From contig JAOVFP010000008.1 of NCBI GenBank assembly GCA_025738555.1, positions 1-64,000 on the forward strand: 64,000 bases of DNA, in the 5' to 3' direction. The notes beneath the pieces were generated by a model, which made no database searches, was not told where the DNA came from, and worked only from the letters and a program-made list of their open reading frames with translations. The translations under genes and the position numbers were made by a program. The stretch is from Cyathus striatus (lineage: Eukaryota; Basidiomycota; Agaricomycetes; Agaricales; Nidulariaceae). This document shows, one piece after another, positions 32,223-40,869 of the stretch (the first letter of the stretch is position 1; each line of letters opens with the position of its first letter).

Positions 32223-33523
32223 CACTGCGTGCATGCCTCGATATTTCAACGTGAAATAGCTTTGAAATATCGTGGAGATATTCTTAATATTACATCATTA
32301 TTTCGCTTTGTAATATTTATACAATTCACATATAATATTTCTCACATATTTGAAAGTCACAATAACAAAGAAATATTGAAACCCGGATCCCTATTTTCTT
32401 TGAAATCCTTTATTCAATATTTCAAAGGTTTTTCATCTATGAAATTACAAAGAAATATTTATTTGTCACACTGAGTAGTCACAATGAGCTTTGTTTACCA
32501 TTGTCTCATCTTTGTGACATACATATGTCACAAGGTTCTTATCTAAGAGATCTTAGCAAGATCTCAGTGACATTGTGACATATGTCACAGTCATCACACT
32601 TGTCGCAGTTGTCGTCGTTGCAGTCGTCACAGTCGTCACAGTCGTCACACATGTCGCAGTTGTCCCACAATGTCACACTTGTCGCAGTCGTCACACTTGT
32701 CGCAGTCGTCACACTTGTCGCAGTCGTCACACTTGTCGCAGTCGTCACACTTGTCGCAGTCGTCACAGTCGTCACACATGTCGCAGTTGTCCCACAATGT
32801 CACACTTGTCGCAGTCGTCACAGTCGTCACAGTCGTCACACATGTCGCAGTTGTCCCACAGTGTCACACTTGTCGCAATCGTCGCAGTCGTCACACTTGT
32901 CGCAGTCGTCACACTTGTCCCACAGTGTCACAGTTGTCACACTTGTCCCACAGTGTCACAGTTGTCACAGTTGTCGCAGTCGTCACAGTCGTCACAACAC
33001 TGCGACACTGTGGGACAAGTGTCACAAGTGTGACGACTGCGACAATTGTGACAACTGCGACAGGCGTGACACTGTGGGACAACTGTGACAACTGTGACGA
33101 CTGCGACAACTGTGACAATGTGTGACACATGTGACAACTGCGACAAGTGTGATGACTGTGACATATGTCACAATGTCACTGAGATCTTGCTAAGATCTCT
33201 TAGATAAGAACCTTGTGACATATGTATGTCACAAAGATGAGACAATGGTAGACAAAGCTCATTGTGACTACTCAGTGTGACAAATAAATATTTCTTTGTT
33301 ATTTCATAGATGAAAAACCTTTGAAATATTGAATAAAGGATTTGGAAGAAAATAGGGATCCGGGTTTCAATATTTCTTTGTTATTGTGACTTTCCAATAT
33401 GTGAGAAATATTATATGTGAATTGTATAAGTATTACAAAGCGAAATAATGATGTAATAAAAAGAATATTTCCACGATATTTCAAAGCTATTTCACGTTGA
33501 AATATCGAGGCATGCGCGCAGTG
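32223..33523. mobile_element. Foldback element with 391-bp inverted arms and CACTG ends
   Basis: Left arm 32,223-32,613 and right arm 33,133-33,523 are inverted copies of equal length with only about a dozen differences by eye. The ends are CACTGCG...CGCAGTG, flanked on both sides by TCA (32,220-32,222 and 33,524-33,526), a possible 3-bp target duplication. CACTR ends with 3-bp duplications are the mark of CACTA (EnSpm-type) DNA transposons. No transposase is encoded, so it would be a non-autonomous member. Near-identity of the arms implies recent activity or gene conversion. A second, damaged copy is at 59,084-59,650. Confidence 0.85.
32614..33132. repeat. GTCGCAGT/GTCACA satellite core of the foldback element
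   Basis: Core of 519 bp made of 9- and 18-bp units such as CACTTGTCGCAGTCGT, interrupted by CAGTTGTCCCACA blocks. Units read in one orientation up to about 32,997 and in the reverse complement after it, so the whole element is an imperfect palindrome with its axis off centre. Long open frames on all strands here are repeat artefacts. Confidence 0.85.
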
Positions 33524-33712
33524 TCAGCAAACTAGTCCACACAGTTAAGAAGCTAAAGGCGCTTAGAATCGCTTACTACGTAGGATGCTCAAAGACAGGT
33601 CGTTGATTTGACAAGTAACTAAAATGCAAAGCTCACCCAAATGCTTCAGATACACAGAACACTGATCCATGCTAAATTACACGAATAAGAGTACCATTCC
33701 CATACATAAAAC

Positions 33713-33795
33713 TTCAAGCCAACGTAGTTCATGATGGGGATTACTTAATCGTTGTGCCACTCACGGTACGTACATATAGTTACTAGTTCGAACCA
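33713..33795 (+). repeat. tRNA-related repeat, single plus-strand copy
   Basis: TTCAAGCCAACGTAGTTCAT (A-box-like part) then, about 50 nt on, GTTCGAACC at the end (B-box consensus GWTCRANNC). It aligns with the copy at 30,440-30,506 and with the reverse complement of the units arrayed at 40.9-43.2 kb. Confidence 0.55.
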
Positions 33796-33902
33796 CAGAG
33801 TACGCATGGTATATAGCAGTAGTACGGATGTTCAATCCTATGCATAGAGGAGGAGCTCTCAAGTAAAAAGTTGAAATAAGGGGAAGATCAGGAACACACG
33901 TG

Positions 33903-33975
33903 TTGTTGGGGAATCGAACCCAAACCCACGTACCGAGGTATTATATGTCTCGTTTCCACTACGCCAGTAGCGCAC
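33903..33975 (-). repeat. tRNA-like unit A1
   Basis: Minus strand reads CTGGCGTAGTGG (A box) and GGGTTCGATTCCCC (B box and T-arm). First unit of the ordered A-B-C-D-E array. Acceptor stem pairing is poor, so it is unlikely to be a working tRNA gene. Confidence 0.6.
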
Positions 33976-34166
33976 ATACTTCTAATGTGCTGCTTTCGTT
34001 CATATCGACTAACTATTACCACTGTTCACTATTAAATTTCGTAAGATGTGCTTTGTCCAGAGACGAGTAGCCGGGATGTATATGGATCTTGTCAGTATGT
34101 CTAGCATTCAGGTGCATACCTCCATGGACCAAAAGGACAAAAAAAGGAATATACTAATGGTATTTG

Positions 34167-34233
34167 GTAGGGATCGAACCCTCGTTATGTAGTTCGCTTC
34201 GTGGAAGGCTACTGTTACACCAGTAAGTCCGCT
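34167..34233 (-). repeat. tRNA-like unit B1
   Basis: A box CTGGTGTAACAG and B box GGGTTCGATCCC on the minus strand. A good T-arm but no convincing acceptor stem. Confidence 0.6.
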
Positions 34234-34307
34234 ATAAATGATTATGAAGTAAACTTTGACCAACCGAGCACATACCCATCTAAAAAAGTTTCATCCAGAA
34301 CGTATAA

Positions 34308-34384
34308 ATGCGCGTTCGGGAGGAACCGAACCTCCACCACAAATCGTGAAAACGTGTAATTCCCAATAAGCCAGCGACGCACGT
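34308..34384 (-). repeat. tRNA-like unit C1
   Basis: A box CTGGCTTATTGG and T-arm GGAGGTTCGGTTCCTCC, which pairs well. Homologous to units C2 and C3. The anticodon arm cannot be folded with confidence. Confidence 0.6.
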
Positions 34385-34485
34385 ACAAGTAGTCGTATTG
34401 CATAACTTAGATGCTAAAGAAACTATTTTAACGGAAAGTTACTACATGGGATAATACAAAAGATTACTTGAATTCATAGTGCATA

Positions 34486-34566
34486 TAGTAGGGATCGAAC
34501 CCTCTTTAAGGTACTCAGTCGCCTTCGAGGAAGGTTACAGCGTACCGCTACACCAGTAATTCTTAG
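34486..34566 (-). repeat. tRNA-like unit D1
   Basis: A box CTGGTGTAGCGG and B box GGGTTCGATCCC on the minus strand; matches units D2 and D3. Confidence 0.6.
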
Positions 34567-34675
34567 CTTTCCTGTATCATTGAGTCGATATAACGATTAG
34601 AGTTACTTAGTGTATATGTCGAAGAGCTTTCAGATAAGAGAGTGGCGATATATGTAGAAATGACCCTGCACATAT

Positions 34676-34730
34676 GTATTCTGAGGAAATCGAACCCCAA
34701 CTGCGTACCTAACCGCTACGCCAGGAACAC
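34676..34730 (-). repeat. tRNA-like unit E1, no anticodon arm
   Basis: About 55 nt on the minus strand: acceptor 5' side GTGTTCC, A box TGGCGTAGCGGTTAGG, then only a few bases before the T-arm GGGGTTCGATTTCC, and the 3' side AGAATAC. Six of seven acceptor pairs form, including one G-U. There is no room for an anticodon arm. Confidence 0.6.
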
Positions 34731-34865
34731 ACGTACCAATCTATTCATTACGTCTTCACATCCACGCAGGCGTAGCACCTTACTGACGAGAAAAAGGGAA
34801 ATATATAAAATAATATACTAGACAAAAACAATATATATATACAATTGAATTATCAGCGTCCACCA

Positions 34866-35225
34866 ATACAATTCCCCCGCAAATACGGACCTTATTTTGT
34901 CCGTGTGAAAGTCATGGAATCCGACTCCGTCCCGTGAGGAGATTATTTCGGCTTAGCGGAGGCCGGTGTGTGGGCATGTGTTTTGTGCGAGGGGAGGTGG
35001 GGAGGAAGTGGAGTTGGAGGCTGAGCCTTGGTTGTTTCAGTGGTCACTATGCGCGCTGACGGACATTTTTACGGCCACATCCATCCAGCATATCCCTATC
35101 ATCACTCTTCAACAATACCTTTACCATATTTCCCCCTTCCCTGTCACCCTCCCGTGCAATACCGTGATATACAAGTTGTCCGACATAATAGATTGCATTA
35201 AACTTGGTAGTACCAGATCTGACGA
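34866..35225 (-). pseudogene. Decayed BTB exon 2 fragment
   Basis: 34,866-35,030 matches the region around 38,380-38,540 of the BTB gene (GTCCGTGTGAAAGTCATGGA against GTGAAAGTCCAAGAAC). 35,040-35,140 resembles 38,714-38,830. Heavily broken. It lies at the same place relative to unit E as the intact gene does to unit E3. Confidence 0.6.
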
Positions 35226-35228
35226 CTC

Positions 35229-35275
35229 GCGTTACAAATCGAGGTAACACGTCGTCAGTTCACTACACCAGCAAC
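35229..35275 (-). repeat. tRNA-like unit G1, B box degraded
   Basis: Minus strand reads TGCTGGTGTAGTGAACTGAC (A box) and ACCTCGATTTGTAAC, a degraded B box. A matching unit is at 37,406-37,450. Confidence 0.4.
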
Positions 35276-35386
35276 AAACGTATTACTTTAACTTCTTTGA
35301 TGAAGTTGTCAAAGTAGAAACTGAAGCAAATGTGGCATTACGTATTAGAATAAAACAAAAAATTCCAAACATCGACACAAAGTATT

Positions 35387-35447
35387 GCTTCAGAAGGAAT
35401 CGAACCCTCAGGCCTCATCATAGTGTTACCAATACACCAGTAATGCT
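35387..35447 (-). repeat. tRNA-like unit F1
   Basis: Minus strand GCATTACTGGTGTATTGG, with a perfect four-pair D stem GTGT/ACAC, then a short linker and the T-arm GAGGGTTCGATTCCTTC. Acceptor pairing GCATTAC/CTGAAGC is partial (five of seven). The anticodon arm is reduced or absent. An inverted relative is at 36,885-36,951. Confidence 0.55.
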
Positions 35448-35656
35448 GTACTACATTGTATCATTGAATAAATATAATAGCTCGATGTGCGCGTAATTAT
35501 CAATGGTTGAAAACCTCCCCGCACGCTCTGAATAAAAATGAATAGTAGGAAGAAATTTAAATCACTATGTATATTACTACCGTAGTAAATCGGAGTTTGC
35601 CATAGAGGAAGGGCTCTGGGATTAAAAGTTCAAAGATAAAAGTATCCGAATACGCG

Positions 35657-35703
35657 TGTTGTTGGGGAATCGAACTCAAATCACGTCCCGAGGTAGTCTC
35701 GCC
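35657..35703 (-). repeat. tRNA-like unit A2, truncated
   Basis: Matches the B-box half of unit A1 (GTTGGGGAATCGAACTCAAA on the plus strand). The A-box half is replaced at about 35,700 by a GCCCAAGATATCC...GACGGGC segment that also occurs near 26,110. Confidence 0.55.
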
Positions 35704-35925
35704 CAAGATATCCACGAAGGGTCCACGTGTTATCGTGAGACGGGCTTTGGTGCTTCAAATGTATTGCTTTATTACATATCTACGTCTACCGTTTACCAGT
35801 AATGTGCTTTGTCAAGAGAAGAGAATCTAACCAGAATATACGTAGATCATGTCTTATGCATATACCCATGGTCCATAGAACAAAAATGGCATATATAATA
35901 ATGGAACTTTAACTTCCATGTACTT

Positions 35926-35994
35926 TCGAAGGAATCGAACGTCCTCGTTACGTAGTTCAATTCGTAGAATGCTACCGTTACACCAGTAAGTCTC
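35926..35994 (-). repeat. tRNA-like unit B2
   Basis: Homologue of B1: A box CTGGTGTAACGG on the minus strand, T-arm region with GTTCGATTCC. Confidence 0.6.
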
Positions 35995-36076
35995 TACCGT
36001 AAATCATGATGGAGTAAACTGTTACCCACTCCGGCGTACTCGTTCGAAGAAAATTACGATACATCTCACTCAATAA

Positions 36077-36151
36077 TGCTCGTTCGGGGGGAATCGAACC
36101 CCCACTACAAATCGTGACAGCGTATCGTACCCACTACGCCAGCGACGCACT
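36077..36151 (-). repeat. tRNA-like unit C2
   Basis: A box CTGGCGTAGTGGG, D stem GCGT/ACGC and a perfect five-pair T stem (GGGGG-TTCGATT-CCCCC). Nearly identical to C3. The acceptor stem does not pair, so it is tRNA-derived rather than a usable tRNA gene. Confidence 0.65.
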
Positions 36152-36257
36152 TACTATTAGTTGTATTGCATTAATGTGATGCCGAAGCAACTATCTATCG
36201 GAAAGGGTAGTACTACGTGGGATAAAACATAAATACATTGACATCATCATGTAATGT

Positions 36258-36329
36258 ATATAGAAGGAATCGAGCCCTCTTTGAAGTTGCTCGGAAAGGT
36301 CCCAGGGTACCGTTACACCAGGAATGCTT
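36258..36329 (-). repeat. tRNA-like unit D2
   Basis: A box CTGGTGTAACGG; the B box carries one change (GGCTCGATTCC). Homologous to D3. Confidence 0.6.
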
Positions 36330-36420
36330 AACTTCTCTGTATTTTTAAGTCGATATAACGAGTTACTTAGCGCATAGGTCGAAGAGCCCTGAAACAAAAG
36401 ACTTGCAGATATTTTTGAAT

Positions 36421-36476
36421 GTATTCTCAGGGAATTGAACCCAAACCGCGCACCTAACCACTACGCCAGGAACACA
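36421..36476 (-). repeat. tRNA-like unit E2, no anticodon arm
   Basis: Same short design as E1: GTGTTCCTGGCGTAGTGG on the minus strand, T-arm TGGGTTCAATTCCC and 3' GAATAC. Acceptor pairing is conserved. Confidence 0.6.
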
Positions 36477-36884
36477 TGTACTAATCTATTAAATACATCC
36501 TTGGCATCCTCACAAACATAACATTACTGAGAAAAACAAATCTATAAAATAATCCAGGCAGACAAAAACAACAGGCATAAGGAATGTACAAAAATCTCTA
36601 AAAAAACAAATAATCATCGTCCCGACTCCCTAGCTATCCATCCATCAACCAGTGGTAGGTTCAGAGTTTGCGGGCGGGTGTTACTGATTTTAATGTGATA
36701 TTGTAATCACTTATTTCAACCTTTTTTATTTCAGAGCTCTTCGTCCATGGCAAGCTCGGATTGGACCCGGGGGTAGTAATATTCATAGCGGTTTCAATTT
36801 CTGCTTGCTCGGAAGATGTCAGTGTTGATAATTACGCGCGCATTACGCTGTTACACTGAATCGATGATACGACGTATTATTATA

Positions 36885-36951
36885 GCATTACTGGTGTATT
36901 GGTAACCATCGTTGTGGACTACCTTGAAGAGGGTTCGATTCCTTCTGAAGC
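36885..36951 (+). repeat. tRNA-like unit F2, inverted
   Basis: Plus strand GCATTACTGGTGTATTGG and GAGGGTTCGATTCCTTCTG. The only unit of the 33.9-38 kb array on the plus strand; it lies next to an inverted BTB fragment, so a block was flipped. Confidence 0.6.
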
Positions 36952-37139
36952 AATTATCCATAATGATGCTAGGTATTTTTGTTTTGTTTTATCCAATACG
37001 AAACACCATATGCATATGGTTACATTTGCTTCAGTTTCTACTTTGACAACTTCATCAAACTTCAAAGCAACGTAGGTAAGTATATGCGTCGCCGGTGTAG
37101 TGAAGTACTCTAACGCCTCGTGAACCTATTATTTAAAAT

Positions 37140-37330
37140 AACTTGTATGTGTTGTACGGGAGGATGAAGAGGAAGGTGGAGGGGGTAAAGGCATTGCTGG
37201 AGAGTGATGGTCGAAATATAGTGGTCTTCTGTAGGATGGAGTTTATGTTGATGTAGAATAGAATGGATGTGAATATGGTTGTTAGTGTGTATCTGTGGGG
37301 AACATTAGTCGTCGAACCCCTTCTACCACC
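37140..37330 (+). pseudogene. Inverted BTB exon 2 fragment
   Basis: Plus-strand sequence (TGCTGGAGAGTGATGG..., GTAGAATAGAATGGATGTGA, GTGGGGAACATT) aligns with the coding strand of BTB exon 2 around 38,700-38,860, which is on the minus strand there. Decayed and without an open frame. Confidence 0.6.
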
Positions 37331-37405
37331 GAAACAACCACCCTCGCCCCGTCGGCTTCCAACTTCCGCTAGGATCGCACGACTTGCTCACGCTCAAGAG
37401 GCTAG

Positions 37406-37450
37406 TTACAAATCGAGGTAACACATCGTTAGTTCGCTACACCAGCAATG
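37406..37450 (-). repeat. tRNA-like unit G2, B box degraded
   Basis: Homologue of G1 (GTTACAAATCGAGGTAACAC on the plus strand), again with a degraded B box. Confidence 0.4.
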
Positions 37451-37485
37451 CACGTACTTGCCTTACATTTTTTTGATGAAGTATA

Positions 37486-37510
37486 ATGCTACCGTTACAC
37501 CAGTAAGTCT
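37486..37510 (-). repeat. tRNA-like unit B3, A-box half only
   Basis: Only the A-box half of unit B remains (AATGCTACCGTTACACCAGT on the plus strand, shared with B2). The B-box half is lost at a junction near 37,486. Confidence 0.55.
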
Positions 37511-37592
37511 CTACCGTAAATCATGATGGAGTAAACTGTAACCCACTCCGGCGTACTCGTTCGAAGAAAATTACGATACATCTCACTTAATA

Positions 37593-37668
37593 ATGCTCGT
37601 TCGGGGGGAATCGAACCCCCGCTACAAATCGTGACAGCGTATCGTACCCACTACGCCAGCGACGCACT
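37593..37668 (-). repeat. tRNA-like unit C3
   Basis: Nearly identical to C2, with the same D stem GCGT/ACGC and five-pair T stem. Confidence 0.65.
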
Positions 37669-37771
37669 TACTAGTAGTTGTATTGCATTAATGTGATGCT
37701 GAAGTAGCTATTCTAACGGAAAGGTACTACATGGGATAAAGCAAAAAAAACATGATTAAGAACTGTAATGT

Positions 37772-37842
37772 ATATAGAAGGAATCGAACCCTCGTTGAAG
37801 TAGCTCGGAAAGGTCCCAGAGTACCGTTACACCAGGAATGCT
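37772..37842 (-). repeat. tRNA-like unit D3
   Basis: A box CTGGTGTAACGG and intact B box GGGTTCGATTCC on the minus strand. Confidence 0.6.
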
Positions 37843-37934
37843 TGAATTTCTTGTATCGTTAAGTAGATATAACGAGTTACTTAGTGCATAGGTCGAAGAC
37901 CCCTGAAATAAAAGAAAACTATCGATATTGTCAT

Positions 37935-37988
37935 GTATTCCAGGGAACCGAACCCCAACAACGTACCTAACCACTACGCCAGGAACAC
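37935..37988 (-). repeat. tRNA-like unit E3, no anticodon arm, full acceptor stem
   Basis: 54 nt. The minus-strand ends GTGTTCC and GGAATAC pair over all seven positions with one G-U. The D stem GCGT/ACGT also pairs with a G-U. The T-arm is GGGGTTCGGTTCCC. Two bases separate the D-arm from the T-arm region, so there is no anticodon arm. Confidence 0.65.
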
Positions 37989-38226
37989 ACGTACTAATCC
38001 ATTCATTACATCCATAACATCCACACTGAGACAAGAGAAATCTATAAAATAATCTACGTAGACAAAACGAAAACAACAGTCGTAAAAGTATTATACCAAA
38101 AACTCTACAAAAAACAAACAAACAATATATACAATACGTATCAGCGTCCCCATCCATCCATCCATCCATCCATTTAATGCCAGTAAAAACCATAAATGAA
38201 CCACAATAAATACCGCCCATTAATCA

Positions 38227-40161
38227 TTAAAAACTAACAGCACCCCTCCTCCTGGCCTCCAACACATCCCACCCCTCAAGCCCACACAACCTCGGAAGCG
38301 CATCCCACATCTCGCCCGCAAGCCTCTCACACTCCCGTCTAAACACCTCGCGGCAGGGGGGACACAGCCCACCCGTAAACACAGGCCTATTATCCGCGTG
38401 AAAGTCCAAGAACCCAACCACATCCCACGAAGAAATAATTTCCATACACCGGAGACGCGTGAGCGGGCACGTGTTGGGTGCGAGGTTTACGAGGGGTGCA
38501 AGGGGGAGGGGGTTGTTGGGAGGAATAGGGGGAAAGTGGAGTTGGAGTTGGTTCGCGATGACGGCGGCGTTGGCGTTGTTTGTGGGTGGGTTGGGAGTTT
38601 GTGGGCCGGCTGGTTGGAAGCCTGGGGGTAAGCCGACCGCGCCGGCGGGGGCGGGGGTGGGGGTGACCGCGTCGTTGGTGGTAGGGGGTTTAACGAGACA
38701 TAGGCAATGTTCCCCACTATGCGCGCGAACAGCCATCTCGACACCCGCCCTATTCTGCATGAGCATGAGCTCAATCCGACACGAAACAGCCATATCTTTA
38801 TCATCTCCATCCAACAACACCGTCTTCCCTTCCCCCTCCTCTTCCTCCCCTTTCCCTTTTTCATCCTCGCGAACCCACTCCTCCGCCTGAGCCTCTTTCG
38901 GCGGATCCCAAACAGCCCCTTTCTGGGTCTTCTCCAGCGGATGCGAACAAATACAATACACAACACTAGGCACAATCCAATCGAGCCCAAACTCGCGGGC
39001 CAGCTGCAGCGCCACGAAAGGCGTATTATCGATAGGCGGGATGGTGCGTGTTGTGTCGCGCGCACGCCATGCTTGGAGAGTTGTAGGGAATGTGGAGTGG
39101 AGGTGCGCGAGGGCGCGGGTGTAGAGGTATGGGACGGAGTATTTTCGCGAGAGGCGCAGGATTGCGCGGATGATTGGGAGGGTTGTTGGTGTTGGGGGTG
39201 GTTCGAAGAAGCTGTGGAGTGTGTTAGTAAGTTGAAAGAGGGGAGAGAGAGAATGGATAATGCAGAGCACGCGCCGGTTACTCTGCCAGAGAGTGGATGG
39301 TATCCTCGATAAGGAGCGGGACGCTCCTAACCCCGAGAAGACGAGAATAGGCAAAACAGACGCTCCCGTCCAAATAAGGCTATCATCCCAAACAAAGACA
39401 GACCGAACGAACGAAAATAGCCCGTTGGCGGTGGTGCCTGCCAGCACAATGAATGATCGGCACACGAGTACCCCGGGCGGAGGCAGAGTCGTAGCGGGAC
39501 CACGGTACATCCCTATCAAAGAGGGCTGGAGCAGTCCTCGTGCGAAGCGGAGAAGCATAGAACGCGGAACGCTGAGGAGAAAGAAGCTGCCCACGAAAAG
39601 GGGGAGGGGGGAAGGGAGGAAGGAGATCACATTGGAGTGGAGACAGCACTCGTGTATAGGGGGACCAGCTGTACCCCTCACGCACACCACCCAATTCCCC
39701 CTATCTGCCACGCATACCCCACCCCCCTACACGCACACAAATCACTCAAAGCTAACTCACCTAGAATCCAAAACAGCCATCAAAAACCACCTAACCTCCC
39801 CCGGATCGTCCCCAAAAAGCCTAACAACAACACACCCATCGACAACCTCATTCCCCTCCAGAGGCGGGGGAAAGCTCAACATATCGTTGAATACAGCTGA
39901 GCGCGCAGCGAGAATGCCCGCATATACTTTGAATTGCACCGGTGGGGCGTGGATGATGAGGTTGCCGTCTGCGAACCAGAGGGTTTTGCTGCGGATTGTT
40001 TTGGGTCCTCCTTCTGAGGTGGGGGAAGGGGAGTGGTAAGGAGGAGGAGAGGAGGCGGTAGGTGTGCTGAGACCGCTTGCGCTGGGCATGGGTGAGGAGA
40101 CGGGACTGGACCAAGAGGGTGGTGCTTGCCAGCTAAGCTGTGGAGACGTCGACAAGGACAT
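38227..40161 (-). CDS. BTB/POZ domain protein, intact
   Basis: 461 residues from exon 1 (40161-39761) and exon 2 (39211-38227), joined in phase as LDS-FFEPPPTPTTLPII; stop TAA at 38,227-38,229. Residues about 60-150 form the BTB fold (LWFADGNLIIHAPPVQFKVY, GILAARSAVFNDMLSFPPP, VVRLFGDDPGEVRWFLMAVL), a dimerisation domain often linked to cullin-3 ligases or transcription control. The C-terminal part is a family-specific helical region (LRLSRKYSVPYLYTRALAHL, REFGLDWIVPSVVYCICSHP) with an acidic linker and two Cys-containing segments (LCPPCREVFRRECERLAGEM). The 549-nt intron is ten times the local norm. At least four broken copies lie in the window (31.1, 34.9, 37.1 and 59.7 kb). The start at 40,161 was chosen as the first ATG before the Pro/Ser-rich leader. 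Confidence 0.9.
39212..39760 (-). other. Long intron of the BTB gene
   Basis: 549 nt, with donor GTGAGT at 39,760 and acceptor CACAG at 39,212 on the minus strand. Part of it (to about 39,470) is also present in the truncated copy at 31.9-32.17 kb, so it was already long before the duplication. Confidence 0.75.
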
Positions 40162-40285
40162 GATGGGTATAGATAGACAGGGTATAAACGTGAATGAGAG
40201 TAACAAAGCAAGTTAAAGAGTGTCGTGAAAGTCGAGGTCAAGGTCAAGGTCAAGGTCGGGGTGAAAAAAAATTGACAGGGTCTGA

Positions 40286-40576
40286 ATGAATGAATCTGAT
40301 TCAGAAGACGAGCGGGACATCTTGACTGCTTCCCACGGCACAGATGATCTCCGCTTTTGGTATTCTGATGCCGCGCCGGTTATGATAACCCGGTTGTGGG
40401 GCCGACGCTTTGATACGATACATCTTTACCCCGCTGTGCGTTGGGTAAATAGACGTCCATCGAATCATTCTAGCTCACTGCGCACGTCGTGCATGAACTA
40501 CCTAACATCTAACACGCTTCGTTCACGCCCCCTTTGTGCAAAGGTAATACGTACAAAACCCTTCTTTACAATTTAG
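40286..40576 (+). CDS. Possible small gene start, unassigned
   Basis: Open frame from an ATG (MNESDSEDERDILTASHGTD) with mixed composition but no domain I recognise. It is divergent from the BTB gene. The first part of the same sequence recurs in decayed form at 62,400-62,580, so the segment has been duplicated along with BTB flanks. It could be the first exon of an unknown gene or only flanking DNA. Confidence 0.25.
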   Translation: MNESDSEDERDILTASHGTDDLRFWYSDAAPVMITRLWGRRFDTIHLYPAVRWVNRRPSNHSSSLRTSCMNYLTSNTLRSRPLCAKVIRTKPFFTI

Positions 40577-40869
40577 GAACTTTCCACAACTCCGCAGATT
40601 AAAATAGAACGTTGCCAGGTATGTCTGATGGGCGTGCCATAATTCATACTAATCCATTTTCAGCCGTCGGAAATGGTGGTCGAAGCGAAGCAATTGCAAG
40701 AGAAGGTGATTTCGGGGCGAGAGGGGTCCTGGCGTATCTTTGTTCCGCCCCTTTGTGTCAGTGTGGGTCGGCTTATCGCTTACGAATTGAATAGATCTTT
40801 GTTTTGTAGGAGTAGGGAAAGTAATAAGTACGTGTTTCGTGAAAATGATAACTGGTGATTATGGGGATA

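Noticed and set aside
32614..33132. Possible CRISPR array
   Set aside because: Units are contiguous satellite without unique spacers, they switch orientation, and the genome is eukaryotic.
32539..33164. Long overlapping open frames in several frames
   Set aside because: All lie in the satellite core of the foldback element and encode only repeated short peptides.
36077..36151. Unit C as a tRNA-Asp gene, from its CTGTCAC segment
   Set aside because: The segment resembles an Asp anticodon loop, but a five-pair anticodon stem cannot be formed around it and the acceptor stem fails.
33903..37988. Functional tRNA genes
   Set aside because: A and B boxes are good, but most acceptor stems do not pair and the anticodon arms are absent or unfoldable, so they are listed as tRNA-like repeats instead.
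39260..40039. Plus-strand open frame of 259 codons
   Set aside because: Antisense to the BTB gene and its intron; the minus-strand reading gives a coherent BTB protein.
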